Assembly: GCA_029243445.1 (NCBI GenBank)
Contig: JAQWSA010000091.1
Span: forward strand, 1 to 14,194
From: Alphaproteobacteria bacterium
GTDB lineage: Bacteria; Pseudomonadota; Alphaproteobacteria; UBA6615
Reading direction: 5' to 3'
DNA length: 14,194 bases
The notes under the pieces are model-generated. The model searched no databases. It saw nothing but the letters and a program-made list of their open reading frames with translations, and was not told the DNA's origin. Below are positions 1 to 7,455 of this stretch, piece by piece (positions within the stretch are counted from its first letter, which is position 1; every line of letters begins with the position of its first letter). A program made the position numbers and the translations under genes.

Positions 1-685
1 AGGCATAACTAATTAGGGCAAATAGCGCACCTCCAGAACCGCGAAGGCCATAGCTAATGATGTATGGAGTAATTTTTCCCCATCGAATGTATCCAACTAC
101 AAGGACAAACGGTACGCAGGCCACTATCATTATCCATGCAAGATAAACAAACGTTGCATATTCAATATCGGCGGACATTATGCGCAAACCAGATGCATCA
201 GTTATAGAGTAAGCGGCTATGGCTGTACCTGTTAATATGGCATAAAAAACGGCTTTTCCTTGTTTCTTGATAATAAGTTTACGGTCCCAGGCAAGACTCA
301 TAACCCCAATTACTATAAGTATAATGGCTAATCCTGATTCTACTTTTAATGATTCACCTAAGAATGGGCCCGCAGCAATAAAGACTAACAAAGGTGAGGT
401 TCCTCGAGCTATTGGATACACTCTGCTGAAATCGCCAAGTCCGTAAGCAATAACTAACAAAGTAAAATAGGTAAGATGAAGGCAGCCCGAAGCTATAATC
501 CATGGCCAATGGTGGCTTTGCGGAAGCGGAAGGAAAGCCGCGGCTATTAAACCAAAGATAGCCGAAAAAGCACATATTAATGCAGGAGTTAACCATTTAT
601 CCTCTCCTGCTTTTACTAGGGCGTTCCATGAGGCATGCAACAGTGAACTTAGCAAAATAATGCCAATTACGAATCCACTCATCAT
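1..685 (-). CDS. EamA/DMT-family permease, C-terminus cut by window edge
   Basis: This is the N-terminal 228 residues of a drug/metabolite transporter (EamA) family inner-membrane permease; the frame stays open to base 1. The start is ATG-ATG (codons ending at 685 and 682), with only a weak GGAC upstream. The visible part is very hydrophobic, with about seven predicted membrane segments: roughly 4-22, 33-53, 61-82, 93-110, 117-135, 145-163 and 177-199. The first helix ends in an HASWNALVKAG stretch at 17-27, typical of one EamA subgroup. A conserved FSRVYPIARGTSPL segment at about 86-99 supports the family. Family members usually have ten helices, so about three are missing. The gene lies 38 bp downstream of the SDR gene on the same strand, so the two are probably co-transcribed. 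Export or uptake of a metabolite linked to the SDR is inference; the substrate is unknown. Confidence 0.85.
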   Translation of the reverse strand, partial: MMSGFVIGIILLSSLLHASWNALVKAGEDKWLTPALICAFSAIFGLIAAAFLPLPQSHHWPWIIASGCLHLTYFTLLVIAYGLGDFSRVYPIARGTSPLLVFIAAGPFLGESLKVESGLAIILIVIGVMSLAWDRKLIIKKQGKAVFYAILTGTAIAAYSITDASGLRIMSADIEYATFVYLAWIMIVACVPFVLVVGYIRWGKITPYIISYGLRGSGGALFALISYA

Positions 686-723
686 ATGTCCATTAATTTA
701 TTTATAAGCTAGGGCTAGGCTGA

Positions 724-1482
724 TTATAGCATTACGGTTCCGCCGTCTACCATTATGGTCTGACCGGTAACAAATTTACTATCATCCGATGCTAAGTATA
801 ATATTGTGCCAGTCATATCTTCTGTTCTTAGATTACTTTTTAAACTTTGCCCTGCAGAGATAATTTGTAATGTTTTTTCCCGCTTTTCGCCCATAAATTC
901 ATCAGTACCTTCAGTTAATACCGCCGATGGAGCAACAGCATTAACACGTATCCAATCTCTCCCTAGTTCTCTCGCTAAGCTACGTGTAAGACCAATTACC
1001 GCTGCTTTTGAGGTAGCGTAATCAAGAGCATAAGGCATACCAAAAGTGGCAGCTAAAGATGATATATTTATTATTGACCCTCCTCCGGCTTTTCGAAGAG
1101 CTGGAACACAGGCTTTACAGCACTGCCAAATACCTTTGACATTAACCTCCATTACATTGTCCCATTGATTATCAGTCAGTTGGTCAAACCTACCACCAGA
1201 AATGTCACCATAAAGTGCTGCATTGTTAACCAGGCAGTTAATATTTCCGTATTCTTTAATTGCTCTATCGGCCATGTTTTGACAGCTAGACATATTAGTT
1301 ACATCTAGTGGTAATCCGATTGCTTTTCCTCCTGCTGAAGTAATAGTTTCCACTGTGTCTTGTGTTTCGCGAATATCAGCTACGACGACTGAGGCACCAA
1401 CTTTTGCAAGGGCTTCACAATAGGCTCTTCCTAAACCACGACCTCCACCAGTAACGAGAACAGTTTTATCTTTTAAATGCAT
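724..1482 (-). CDS. SDR-family NAD(P)-dependent oxidoreductase
   Basis: This is a 252-residue classical short-chain dehydrogenase/reductase, a soluble enzyme interconverting a hydroxyl and a keto group with NAD(P). It has the full motif set: TGGGRGLG cofactor loop at 11-18, NNAA at 86-89, catalytic N114, S142, Y155 and K159 (YATSK), and a C-terminal VTGQTIMVDGG at 238-248. D36 at the end of the second beta strand favours NAD over NADP by the family rule. Length is normal for the classical class. The ATG at 1482 has a good AAGGAG (1491-1496) eight bases upstream. The gene is divergent from the alpha/beta hydrolase at 1569 and heads a two-gene unit with the permease. The alcohol substrate cannot be assigned; FabG, glucose-dehydrogenase and cyclohexanol-dehydrogenase relatives all share these motifs. 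Confidence 0.95.
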   Translation of the reverse strand: MHLKDKTVLVTGGGRGLGRAYCEALAKVGASVVVADIRETQDTVETITSAGGKAIGLPLDVTNMSSCQNMADRAIKEYGNINCLVNNAALYGDISGGRFDQLTDNQWDNVMEVNVKGIWQCCKACVPALRKAGGGSIINISSLAATFGMPYALDYATSKAAVIGLTRSLARELGRDWIRVNAVAPSAVLTEGTDEFMGEKREKTLQIISAGQSLKSNLRTEDMTGTILYLASDDSKFVTGQTIMVDGGTVML

Positions 1483-1490
1483 TTATTATT

Positions 1491-1562
1491 CTCCTTAGCT
1501 CAATAGCTGTCATGGTAATATTACAGTTTATGTTATAATTATTATTTGATAATAAAAAGGAG
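1491..1562. promoter_or_regulatory. Divergent control region between SDR and alpha/beta hydrolase
   Basis: This 86-bp divergent spacer carries both ribosome binding sites: AAGGAG for the SDR on the minus strand (1491-1496) and AAGGAG for the hydrolase on the plus strand (1557-1562, six bases before its ATG). An extended -10 element, TGTTATAAT, lies at 1531-1539 on the plus strand and would start hydrolase mRNA near 1546. There is no good -35, as is common with extended -10 promoters. A perfect 10-bp palindrome, GTAATATTAC, sits at 1515-1524, over the -35 position of that promoter, so a shared operator is possible. The promoter calls are inference from sequence alone. Confidence 0.4.
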
Positions 1563-1568
1563 ATGTAA

Positions 1569-2291
1569 ATGGCAACCTTCGTTTTGGTACATGGGGCTTG
1601 GCATGGAGGCTGGTGTTGGTCTCGGGTGACTCCAAAATTACTTGCTTTAGGACATAATGTATTTACCCCAACTATGACAGGGTTTGGAGAGCGCAGTCAT
1701 TTATTGTCTCCAGAGATTGGGCTAGACACAAATATATTAGATATTGAGAACGTAATCATATGGGAGGATTTAAGTGAAGTTATTTTAGTCGCTGCTAGCT
1801 ACGCTGGAATGGTAACGACTTGCGTAGCAGACCGTATGCCTGAGCGTATTTCCGCCTTAGTTTATCAAAATGCTTTTATTGCTTCAGATGGAGTTTCGCA
1901 GAATGATTTATTACCTGAATGGAGGAAGGTAATGATTGAAGAAAACATTGAAGATGCTTGGTGTATGCCTCCACCAGATCCAAAGTTATTTGGTGTTCAA
2001 AGCTCTGACGATCGGGACTGGATTAGATCTAAAATGACACCCCAGGCGGCAAAATCATTTCGCGATAAGGCACGGGTAACAGGCGCTCATTGCTCCGTTA
2101 CTAACAGGACCTACATTCGAGCTACTGGTTATCCTAATGAAACGTTCGATCGCTACCTAAATGAAGCCCAATCTGATCCTACTTGGAGAGCGGAGGTTTT
2201 GAATACTAGTCACGATGCTATGATAACGTTACCTAATGAGATAGTTCAAATTTTTATAGAGGTATCTGATTCTATTGGGCATCAAGCCTAA
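1569..2291 (+). CDS. Alpha/beta hydrolase, EstC / hydroxynitrile-lyase-like subfamily
   Basis: This 240-residue protein has the layout of small esterases of the EstC/PytH and plant methylesterase/hydroxynitrile-lyase group (AB hydrolase fold). It starts with the hallmark MATFVLVHGAWHGGWCW, where H8-G9 forms the oxyanion region, and carries TGFGERSHLL at 37-46. The nucleophile elbow is A75-A76-S77-Y78-A79-G80, so the usual first Gly of GxSxG and the usual His before Ser are both Ala. H215 in the TSHDAM segment is the likely catalytic His; the acid is not obvious. The usual LDAF segment reads YQNAF at 99-103. No signal peptide is seen, so it is probably cytoplasmic. Start and ribosome binding site (AAGGAG, 1557-1562) are clear. 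It stands alone between a divergent and a convergent gene. It is likely an esterase or C-O/C-C lyase; the substrate is unknown. Confidence 0.85.
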   Translation: MATFVLVHGAWHGGWCWSRVTPKLLALGHNVFTPTMTGFGERSHLLSPEIGLDTNILDIENVIIWEDLSEVILVAASYAGMVTTCVADRMPERISALVYQNAFIASDGVSQNDLLPEWRKVMIEENIEDAWCMPPPDPKLFGVQSSDDRDWIRSKMTPQAAKSFRDKARVTGAHCSVTNRTYIRATGYPNETFDRYLNEAQSDPTWRAEVLNTSHDAMITLPNEIVQIFIEVSDSIGHQA

Positions 2292-2312
2292 ATTACTCTT
2301 AACCCAATAGAA
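2270..2312. repeat. 10-bp inverted repeat at convergent gene ends
   Basis: TTCTATTGGG (2270-2279) and its exact reverse complement CCCAATAGAA (2303-2312) flank the stop codon of the plus-strand hydrolase with a 23-base loop. Twenty bases further on, the minus-strand CocE-like gene ends. The position between two converging genes suggests a shared transcription end or mRNA 3' structure, but no T-run follows on either strand, so it is not a classical terminator. Confidence 0.35.
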
Positions 2313-2332
2313 CCAAATTTATATTACTTTAA

Positions 2333-4114
2333 TTAGTCAGCTACAGTGGGCTCATTGCCGTCGTGTTTTACTGACTTGTTTTTACGCTCCGGTATTATAG
2401 GTAGTAGAATATAAGACTCTTGTCCCTTACCACTATGTATTGTTGTTTTACCGCCAAATATCTCTTTTGGTCTATCAACTGGATCATCATGTAAAAAAGG
2501 ACCTGAACCGCGCGAGGGAACATAAGCCTCAACTGCTGGTCCCGGACGGTCAAAATCCTGACCGGTTATGTTCACAGCTATTCGGTAGCCCTTTGGTAAC
2601 ATTACACTTTGTGGCCAAATTTCTACATCTAACTCGTATACCTTACCTGGAATAAGCATTTGTTTGTCGTCATGACTGTGGTAAGGCCGCCAAGGTTTTG
2701 AGAGTTTTGTATCAAGTTTACGGTGAGAAGCGCGCAGGCAGCCTTGAGCGAGAGGTGTTTTTGGATCAACAGTTCCTTGGAAATGTACTTCACGTCCATT
2801 AGGTGCAAAGGCTTGCATCGTAACAAAAAGATCGCAATCAACCGTGGAAGAAGAAATGAAAACCTTAGCTGCCATTGGACCCGTTAGCTCTGTATCTTTT
2901 TTCAGAGGTGGAGACATCCAAGTTACCCCTCGAGAAAGAGCACGGATTGTTTGGGAGGTTTTACGACTAGATGTTTTCCAGTCGAGCTTTCCTTTGCCGC
3001 CAGCATTAAAATATAACTTTGTCCATTGGGTTCCTCTTAATGGCCATGAACTTTCTTTGCGCAACTCGAATTCTTTTGAAAATGGACGACGTACATTTAC
3101 CCAAACTTTGGGTTCGCGGTTCCAACCATTTTTTTCACCTTTTAAGTAATAATCAAAAAAGCGTTTTTGTAATTCCATTCCATAGGCCAAATAAAACCAT
3201 TCTTCATGACGGCCGGGATGTGCCTCAAGCCATTTTTCCTTAGATGCGGCTTGGGTAAAAGCTTCGAAGTTACCGCGAGGATGCAAACCAAAACCTGCCC
3301 AACTAGCGGCACTTAAAAACGGAACTTTTACTTGTGACCAATCAGGTGAACGTGATCGATACCAGTCATCGTCCATTTCACGAACGCGAAAATTCTCCAA
3401 TGAATCACTGCGGTTTTCAGCTAGTTCATCAGAGTTAAGACTTGCTGGCCCAGTTGAACGTGTTTTCATCCAGTGATCTCGTGGACCCTTAGTATAACCA
3501 TGTTGAACATTTTCAACCTGACGTGGATACCATATCTCCATAAATTTATTTGATAAAATTCCACCATGCCTTGCCCACTCCCGGTAAGAGTCGGCGGCTC
3601 CTTCCCAGGGTATCATGGCTTTTAGAGCTTTCGGTTGTAGTGCCGCCACATGCCACTGATTAATGGCGTAGTAAGATACACCATTAAGACCAACTTTTCC
3701 ATTTGACCATTTTCTGGTTCCAGCCCAATCAATTGCATTAGCATAATCTTGTGTTTCACGAGGTGAAAAAATATCTAAGTAGCCCGGGGATCGTCCGGCG
3801 CCGCGAGAATCTAAACGCACACAAGCGTATCCCCAAGGCACCCATATTTCGGGATCTACAGTTTCCCATGTTAGCCAGCGGTGTTTTGAACCAGACAAAA
3901 CATTTGGATGCATCTTCAGTAGCGAATCCCAAAGAGGTTTGTAATGTTCTTGGTATTTAACGCCTTTGCCGTAAGGCCCACCTGCCATAACAATTGGTAC
4001 TTTTTTATTTGTATTGGGACGGTATACATCAGCGCGAAGTACAACACCGTCATCCATTCTAATTGGCAGATCGCGTTCTATAATAATATTATCGACTATG
4101 GTTTTTGTTGGCAT
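2333..4114 (-). CDS. CocE/NonD-family hydrolase (X-Pro dipeptidyl-peptidase S15 fold)
   Basis: This 593-residue protein has the three-part layout of the CocE/NonD family, which hydrolyses esters (cocaine esterase) or amides (beta-lactam acylase, X-Pro peptidases). Residues about 13-150 and 265-325 form the alpha/beta hydrolase core, with RADVYRP at 27-33, RLDSRGAGRSPG at 100-111 and the nucleophile motif G145-V146-S147-Y148. W170-E171-G172 follows. Residues about 365-575 form the C-terminal jelly-roll domain. The acid position is unusual: where CocE has WYDGF (Asp259) this protein has SWAGFG at 271-276, and the His candidate lies in GRHEEWFY (H303). A related subgroup with WGG-type sequences is known, so this may be subgroup-specific rather than damage. 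No signal peptide is visible. A G-rich ribosome binding site precedes the ATG at 4114. The gene is monocistronic, with 261 bp of AT-rich DNA upstream. Confidence 0.9.
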   Translation of the reverse strand: MPTKTIVDNIIIERDLPIRMDDGVVLRADVYRPNTNKKVPIVMAGGPYGKGVKYQEHYKPLWDSLLKMHPNVLSGSKHRWLTWETVDPEIWVPWGYACVRLDSRGAGRSPGYLDIFSPRETQDYANAIDWAGTRKWSNGKVGLNGVSYYAINQWHVAALQPKALKAMIPWEGAADSYREWARHGGILSNKFMEIWYPRQVENVQHGYTKGPRDHWMKTRSTGPASLNSDELAENRSDSLENFRVREMDDDWYRSRSPDWSQVKVPFLSAASWAGFGLHPRGNFEAFTQAASKEKWLEAHPGRHEEWFYLAYGMELQKRFFDYYLKGEKNGWNREPKVWVNVRRPFSKEFELRKESSWPLRGTQWTKLYFNAGGKGKLDWKTSSRKTSQTIRALSRGVTWMSPPLKKDTELTGPMAAKVFISSSTVDCDLFVTMQAFAPNGREVHFQGTVDPKTPLAQGCLRASHRKLDTKLSKPWRPYHSHDDKQMLIPGKVYELDVEIWPQSVMLPKGYRIAVNITGQDFDRPGPAVEAYVPSRGSGPFLHDDPVDRPKEIFGGKTTIHSGKGQESYILLPIIPERKNKSVKHDGNEPTVAD

Positions 4115-4375
4115 TAGTTCCCCCCTAATTAAGCCTGTCGTTGCAGAATTTAAGATCTGGTTTGTTAATATATTGTTCTAATTATTTATAAAATTAATGA
4201 TTAAGTATCGTTGATGATTATCGTATATTTAGTCAAGACTATTATGCATAAGAAATTTTTATAAAATTTTTTCTATAGTTAATATTTATGACATAGTTTG
4301 TATCAATATTTATATAAAATTTTAGGGTTATCAGTTTATTTACTATGAAATAGTTTAAAAATTTATTTAATAACG
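4115..4375. other. AT-rich spacer upstream of the CocE-like gene
   Basis: These 261 bases separate two minus-strand genes and hold the ribosome binding site of the CocE-like gene (a run of six G, about six bases before its ATG). The rest is very AT-rich. A TTGACT on the minus strand (4231-4236) looks like a -35 box, but no -10 lies at the right distance. I see no coding frame, strong hairpin or repeat worth naming. Confidence 0.4.
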
Positions 4376-5305
4376 TTAGCCTGTAAAAACTGGTTCTGGC
4401 TGGGTTAAAAAATCATATAGGATTTGATAAGTCATTAGATAGTTTTTTTGTTGAAAACTGGCGTGGGATATGCCTGGCATAACTTTAAATTGTTTATCTG
4501 GGTTGGGTAGAAGTCGGAAAAAATCTAGAAGATCATCCATAGCAGCTATCCCATCCCATTGGCCTCTCATTATAAGAGTAGGCATAGAGATTTTTTCTGG
4601 ATTTACGATTGGTAGGTTTTTACACATATCGACATAGGTTCCATTAGGTATAGAATCGTCCAAAGCACAAATAGCTTTAGCGAAGGAGTCAATTACTTTG
4701 TTATCTGCGGATCCTTCGTGGTCGCGAAGAAAAATTGAGCGCACGAAATCATAATCTATTTTTCGCCTATTACTTCTAATAAATTCAGGAAGTTTTTTAC
4801 GTCTATTTTCTAAAGTTGGACTGTTTTTACCAGTCCAAACCATTGCATCTAAGGCTAATCTGGAAACCATGGATGGATTATTTTGGGCAAATAGACTCGC
4901 ACGTAACGCTCCTGATGATATTCCATATGTGTACAAATTATCTATGCTACGAAGTTCAAATATATAATTACAAGCAGCGGCTATATCGTCAGCGCCATTG
5001 GAAATATCAAAGTTTAAATCTCTATCTTTATCTGAATGACCGTAGCCTTCCATATCTAAACACCATACATCAAACCCCTGTAGTGCAAACCAATTCATAG
5101 CAGATGAATAAGGACGATCTTCCACATATAAATCAAACGTTGGCTGCGATGCCATCGATGACCCGTGTATAAACAGCAGTGTATGCTTTTTATCTAGTGG
5201 AGTGCCAATAAATTTTTCCCAAAGAAAAAGGCGAATATTTTCCTTATGAGTCCAATGCTCAATTCCAATAACTTTATTTTCATCAAGATTTAATATTTTG
5301 CTCAC
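4376..5305 (-). CDS. Alpha/beta hydrolase (lysophospholipase/esterase-like), GTG start
   Basis: This 309-residue alpha/beta hydrolase has a full catalytic set: oxyanion motif HGSSM at 47-51, EGYGHSD at 86-92, nucleophile elbow G128-I129-S130-S131-G132, acid D251 in RGQWDG, and H281 in GISHASF. The frame is open upstream to an ATG at 5542, but that 79-residue extension is hydrophobic and Lys/Ile/Phe-rich, unlike any domain of the family, and overlaps the opposite-strand gene at 5498. The GTG at 5305 has a perfect AAGGAG (5313-5318) seven bases upstream, so it is taken as the start. The gene is divergent from the decarboxylase-like gene at 5498, which suggests shared control. It probably acts in the cytoplasm on an ester or on a C-C bond as in MhpC-like enzymes; the substrate is unknown. 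Confidence 0.85.
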   Translation of the reverse strand: MSKILNLDENKVIGIEHWTHKENIRLFLWEKFIGTPLDKKHTLLFIHGSSMASQPTFDLYVEDRPYSSAMNWFALQGFDVWCLDMEGYGHSDKDRDLNFDISNGADDIAAACNYIFELRSIDNLYTYGISSGALRASLFAQNNPSMVSRLALDAMVWTGKNSPTLENRRKKLPEFIRSNRRKIDYDFVRSIFLRDHEGSADNKVIDSFAKAICALDDSIPNGTYVDMCKNLPIVNPEKISMPTLIMRGQWDGIAAMDDLLDFFRLLPNPDKQFKVMPGISHASFQQKNYLMTYQILYDFLTQPEPVFTG

Positions 5306-5497
5306 CTGGCTGCTCCTTATGAATATAAGTAATATTATTTTGCTATCTTGGTAGAAAGCTAGATAAAAGGACTTAAGGTTTGTATTTACAATAAATATAC
5401 TATCTGATTTTAATGTTTTTTTGCTTTTGAGGGGTTTATCCTTAATACTCTCTATAAATTTGCTGATATATATCAAGGTTAGATAAAGGAAAAAGTT
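5306..5497. promoter_or_regulatory. Divergent control region, hydrolase / decarboxylase-like genes
   Basis: After the start correction at 5305, a 192-bp divergent spacer remains. It holds AAGGAG for the minus-strand gene (5313-5318) and AAAGGA for the plus-strand gene (5485-5490, seven bases before its ATG). A possible sigma70 promoter on the plus strand is TTGCTT (5421-5426), 17 bases, AATACT (5444-5449). The -10 is a moderate match, so this is a candidate only. Confidence 0.35.
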
Positions 5498-6463
5498 ATG
5501 GCAACTAAACGTGATCAACAAGTTATAGCAATAGAGGAACATTATTTTGATCCTGAGCTAACACAGCATTTTTCGTCTGCTGATGAGGTTCCAAGTGGGT
5601 TGCGACAGCGTCTTGAGGATGTTGGAGAATTGCGCCTTAGAGAAATGGATGAAGCGGGTATTGATATACAGGTCTTATCTCATGCTCCCCCGGGAACTCA
5701 GCGTCTTGACCCTGATTCTGCAGCCTTATTAGCTACTGGGGTAAACGATCGGTTGGCATCTATAATTAAGACTAATCCTCAGAGGTTTGCTGGTTTGGCA
5801 TCATTACCAACCCCTGACGCTGCGGCAGCTGCTGATGAACTTGAGCGTTGTGTTAATCAATTAGGTTTTAAGGGGGCTATTATCCATGGTCTAACTAATG
5901 GCGTTTTTTTTGATGATAAGAAATTTTGGCCAATATTTGAGCGTGCTGCATCACTTGATGTACCAATATATATACACCCGGCTCTTCCGCATCCAGCGGT
6001 TGTAGAAACGTATTATCAAGACTATTTAAATGATTATCCTGGGCTAGAGACTGCCGCGTGGGGTTTTACTGTTGAAACTGCAACTGCTGCTATTAGAATA
6101 GTTTTAAGTGGTGTTTTAGAAAAGTACCCTGGAATTAAAATTATTTTGGGTCATTTGGGAGAGGGGATTCCATTTTTACTATGGCGCATTGATCATGCTT
6201 TGTCTCGGCCCGGAAATAAGAGTTTATCTTTTAGGGATGTTTTTAGTGAGCATTTTTATTTAACTACTAGTGGTAATTTTTCTGATCCTGCGCTGCTGTG
6301 CAGTATACAAGAAATGGGAGTTGATAGAATTTTATTCTCCGTCGATTGGCCGTTTGTGGCTAATGATCCGGGAGTAGAATGGATGGAGTCATTGCAGCTT
6401 AGTAACGAAGATAAAACAAAAATTCTTAGTAAAAATGCTAAACGAATTTTACATATCTCTTAA
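5498..6463 (+). CDS. Amidohydrolase-2 family, gamma-resorcylate-decarboxylase-like
   Basis: This 321-residue TIM-barrel protein of the ACMSD/amidohydrolase-2 family closely resembles gamma-resorcylate (2,6-dihydroxybenzoate) decarboxylase over its whole length, from my knowledge of that sequence. The metal ligands match: E13-x-H15 (IEEH), H160 (YIHP), H219 (LGHLGEG) and D283 (SVDWPF). Other shared blocks are ELERCVNQLGFKGA at about 114-127, WRIDH at 229-233 and LTTSGNF at 255-261. Such enzymes use Mn or Zn to remove CO2 from hydroxybenzoates without other cofactors. Active-site surroundings differ (SHAPPGTQ at 61-68, HPA after H160), so a different aromatic or heterocyclic acid is likely. The ATG at 5498 has AAAGGA seven bases upstream. 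The gene is single, divergent from an alpha/beta hydrolase and convergent with the GST. An amidohydrolase-type hydrolytic role is the main alternative. Confidence 0.88.
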   Translation: MATKRDQQVIAIEEHYFDPELTQHFSSADEVPSGLRQRLEDVGELRLREMDEAGIDIQVLSHAPPGTQRLDPDSAALLATGVNDRLASIIKTNPQRFAGLASLPTPDAAAAADELERCVNQLGFKGAIIHGLTNGVFFDDKKFWPIFERAASLDVPIYIHPALPHPAVVETYYQDYLNDYPGLETAAWGFTVETATAAIRIVLSGVLEKYPGIKIILGHLGEGIPFLLWRIDHALSRPGNKSLSFRDVFSEHFYLTTSGNFSDPALLCSIQEMGVDRILFSVDWPFVANDPGVEWMESLQLSNEDKTKILSKNAKRILHIS

Positions 6464-6554
6464 AATATTTAATGGCTAATAATATTTTTTTAGTTCTTGA
6501 TAAATTCAGATAGGACCCTTAGCAGTTTGAATAAATTTTTATTTAGGGTTTGCT

Positions 6555-7424
6555 TTATAATTTAGCCATGAGTTGAGGAAGGCTCTCACCATTATTGGCC
6601 ATTTCTTCCTGGTGTTTTTTTATTGCACTTAAACGTTCTGGAGGTATGGCCACTTCCTTTAAAAAATTAGGTCTCTGTTCTAGTGTTTCGTGCCAGTTGT
6701 TTATGTTTGAATACTTTTCAAATGGATAGCCTAAAAGTTTAAGTCTATATGTGTTTATCCACCACATAATATCTAGGGCTGAGAAACCTTCAGGTAGAAG
6801 CCATTTATTATTACCAAGGCGGATATTTATTTCTCTAAGGTGTGGTTCAAAAGATTTTATAGCAGCTATTGCTTGTTTGGTAGGTATGCCATCAACGGCC
6901 ATTTTTCGCCAGAAACCTACCTCGATCGATTTTCTTTCATCAGTATTACCATTTACATAACCGGAGCCAGCTATTTCGTAAATATCAAGGGCATTCGGGT
7001 CTTTGCGAAGTAATTCATTGGGAGCTAAATAGCGAAATGTTAAAGCACGAAGATGCAAGTGAAGATCGTCTTCAACCTTGGCTAGATGGTCCATATAAGT
7101 AATGGCATTTTTGTTTTTTGGGAAAAGTGTTGGCCCTTCATAAGAGCTATCGATATATCTCATTATATCGTTACTTTCTATATGGACCTCACCATCATGC
7201 ACAATTACGGGAACCAGACCACGTGGATTGATACCTAAAAACCAATGCGTAAAATTTTCATGCGTCATAAGGTTGATTGGGTGACTTTCCCATTCAACTC
7301 CTTTCTCTGATAAAAGAATCCTAGTTTTTTGTGAGCATGATGAGCTCTGGAAGTGGAATAGGTGTAGACCTTTCCATTCAAGAATCTCAGTAGTGAGTAT
7401 GTCGGTGGTAAGTAGTTTCACCAT
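6555..7424 (-). CDS. Glutathione S-transferase family protein
   Basis: This 289-residue protein has a thioredoxin-like N-domain at about 18-95 and an all-helical C-domain at about 105-260. In the N-domain, HFQSSSCSQKTRILLSEKG at 24-42 carries the active-site Ser/Cys region (S28, S29, C30). NPRGLVPVI at 66-74 holds the cis-Pro (P72), and the glutathione-binding pair E83-S84 sits in HIESNDI. In the C-domain, S215-A-L-D218 matches the N-capping box of GSTs. At 289 residues it is longer than common 200-230-residue GSTs; the extra length is a helical insert around 125-185 and a charged tail. This size recalls beta-etherase or dehalogenase-type relatives, but no assignment is possible. The gene is last in the minus-strand cluster, 31 bp after the dioxygenase, and probably co-transcribed with it. 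An AGGA lies ten bases before the ATG. Confidence 0.88.
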   Translation of the reverse strand: MVKLLTTDILTTEILEWKGLHLFHFQSSSCSQKTRILLSEKGVEWESHPINLMTHENFTHWFLGINPRGLVPVIVHDGEVHIESNDIMRYIDSSYEGPTLFPKNKNAITYMDHLAKVEDDLHLHLRALTFRYLAPNELLRKDPNALDIYEIAGSGYVNGNTDERKSIEVGFWRKMAVDGIPTKQAIAAIKSFEPHLREINIRLGNNKWLLPEGFSALDIMWWINTYRLKLLGYPFEKYSNINNWHETLEQRPNFLKEVAIPPERLSAIKKHQEEMANNGESLPQLMAKL

Positions 7425-7455
7425 TAATATAAAATCCTAGCTAATTCATAATATT

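Noticed and set aside
354..596. 80-codon minus-strand open frame near the left edge
   Set aside because: It is an offset frame inside the truncated EamA permease, whose frame gives a convincing membrane protein open to the window edge.
2844..3149. 101-codon plus-strand open frame (and an overlapping one at 3019-3243)
   Set aside because: Both are antisense to the well-supported CocE-like gene and have no recognisable domain or ribosome binding site.
4204..4236. TTGACT and GATACT on the minus strand as a promoter for the CocE-like gene
   Set aside because: The spacing is 21 bases, too long for a sigma70 promoter, and the DNA is AT-rich.
6464..6554. T-rich run between the convergent decarboxylase-like and GST genes as a terminator
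   Set aside because: There is a run of T but no stable stem in front of it on either strand.
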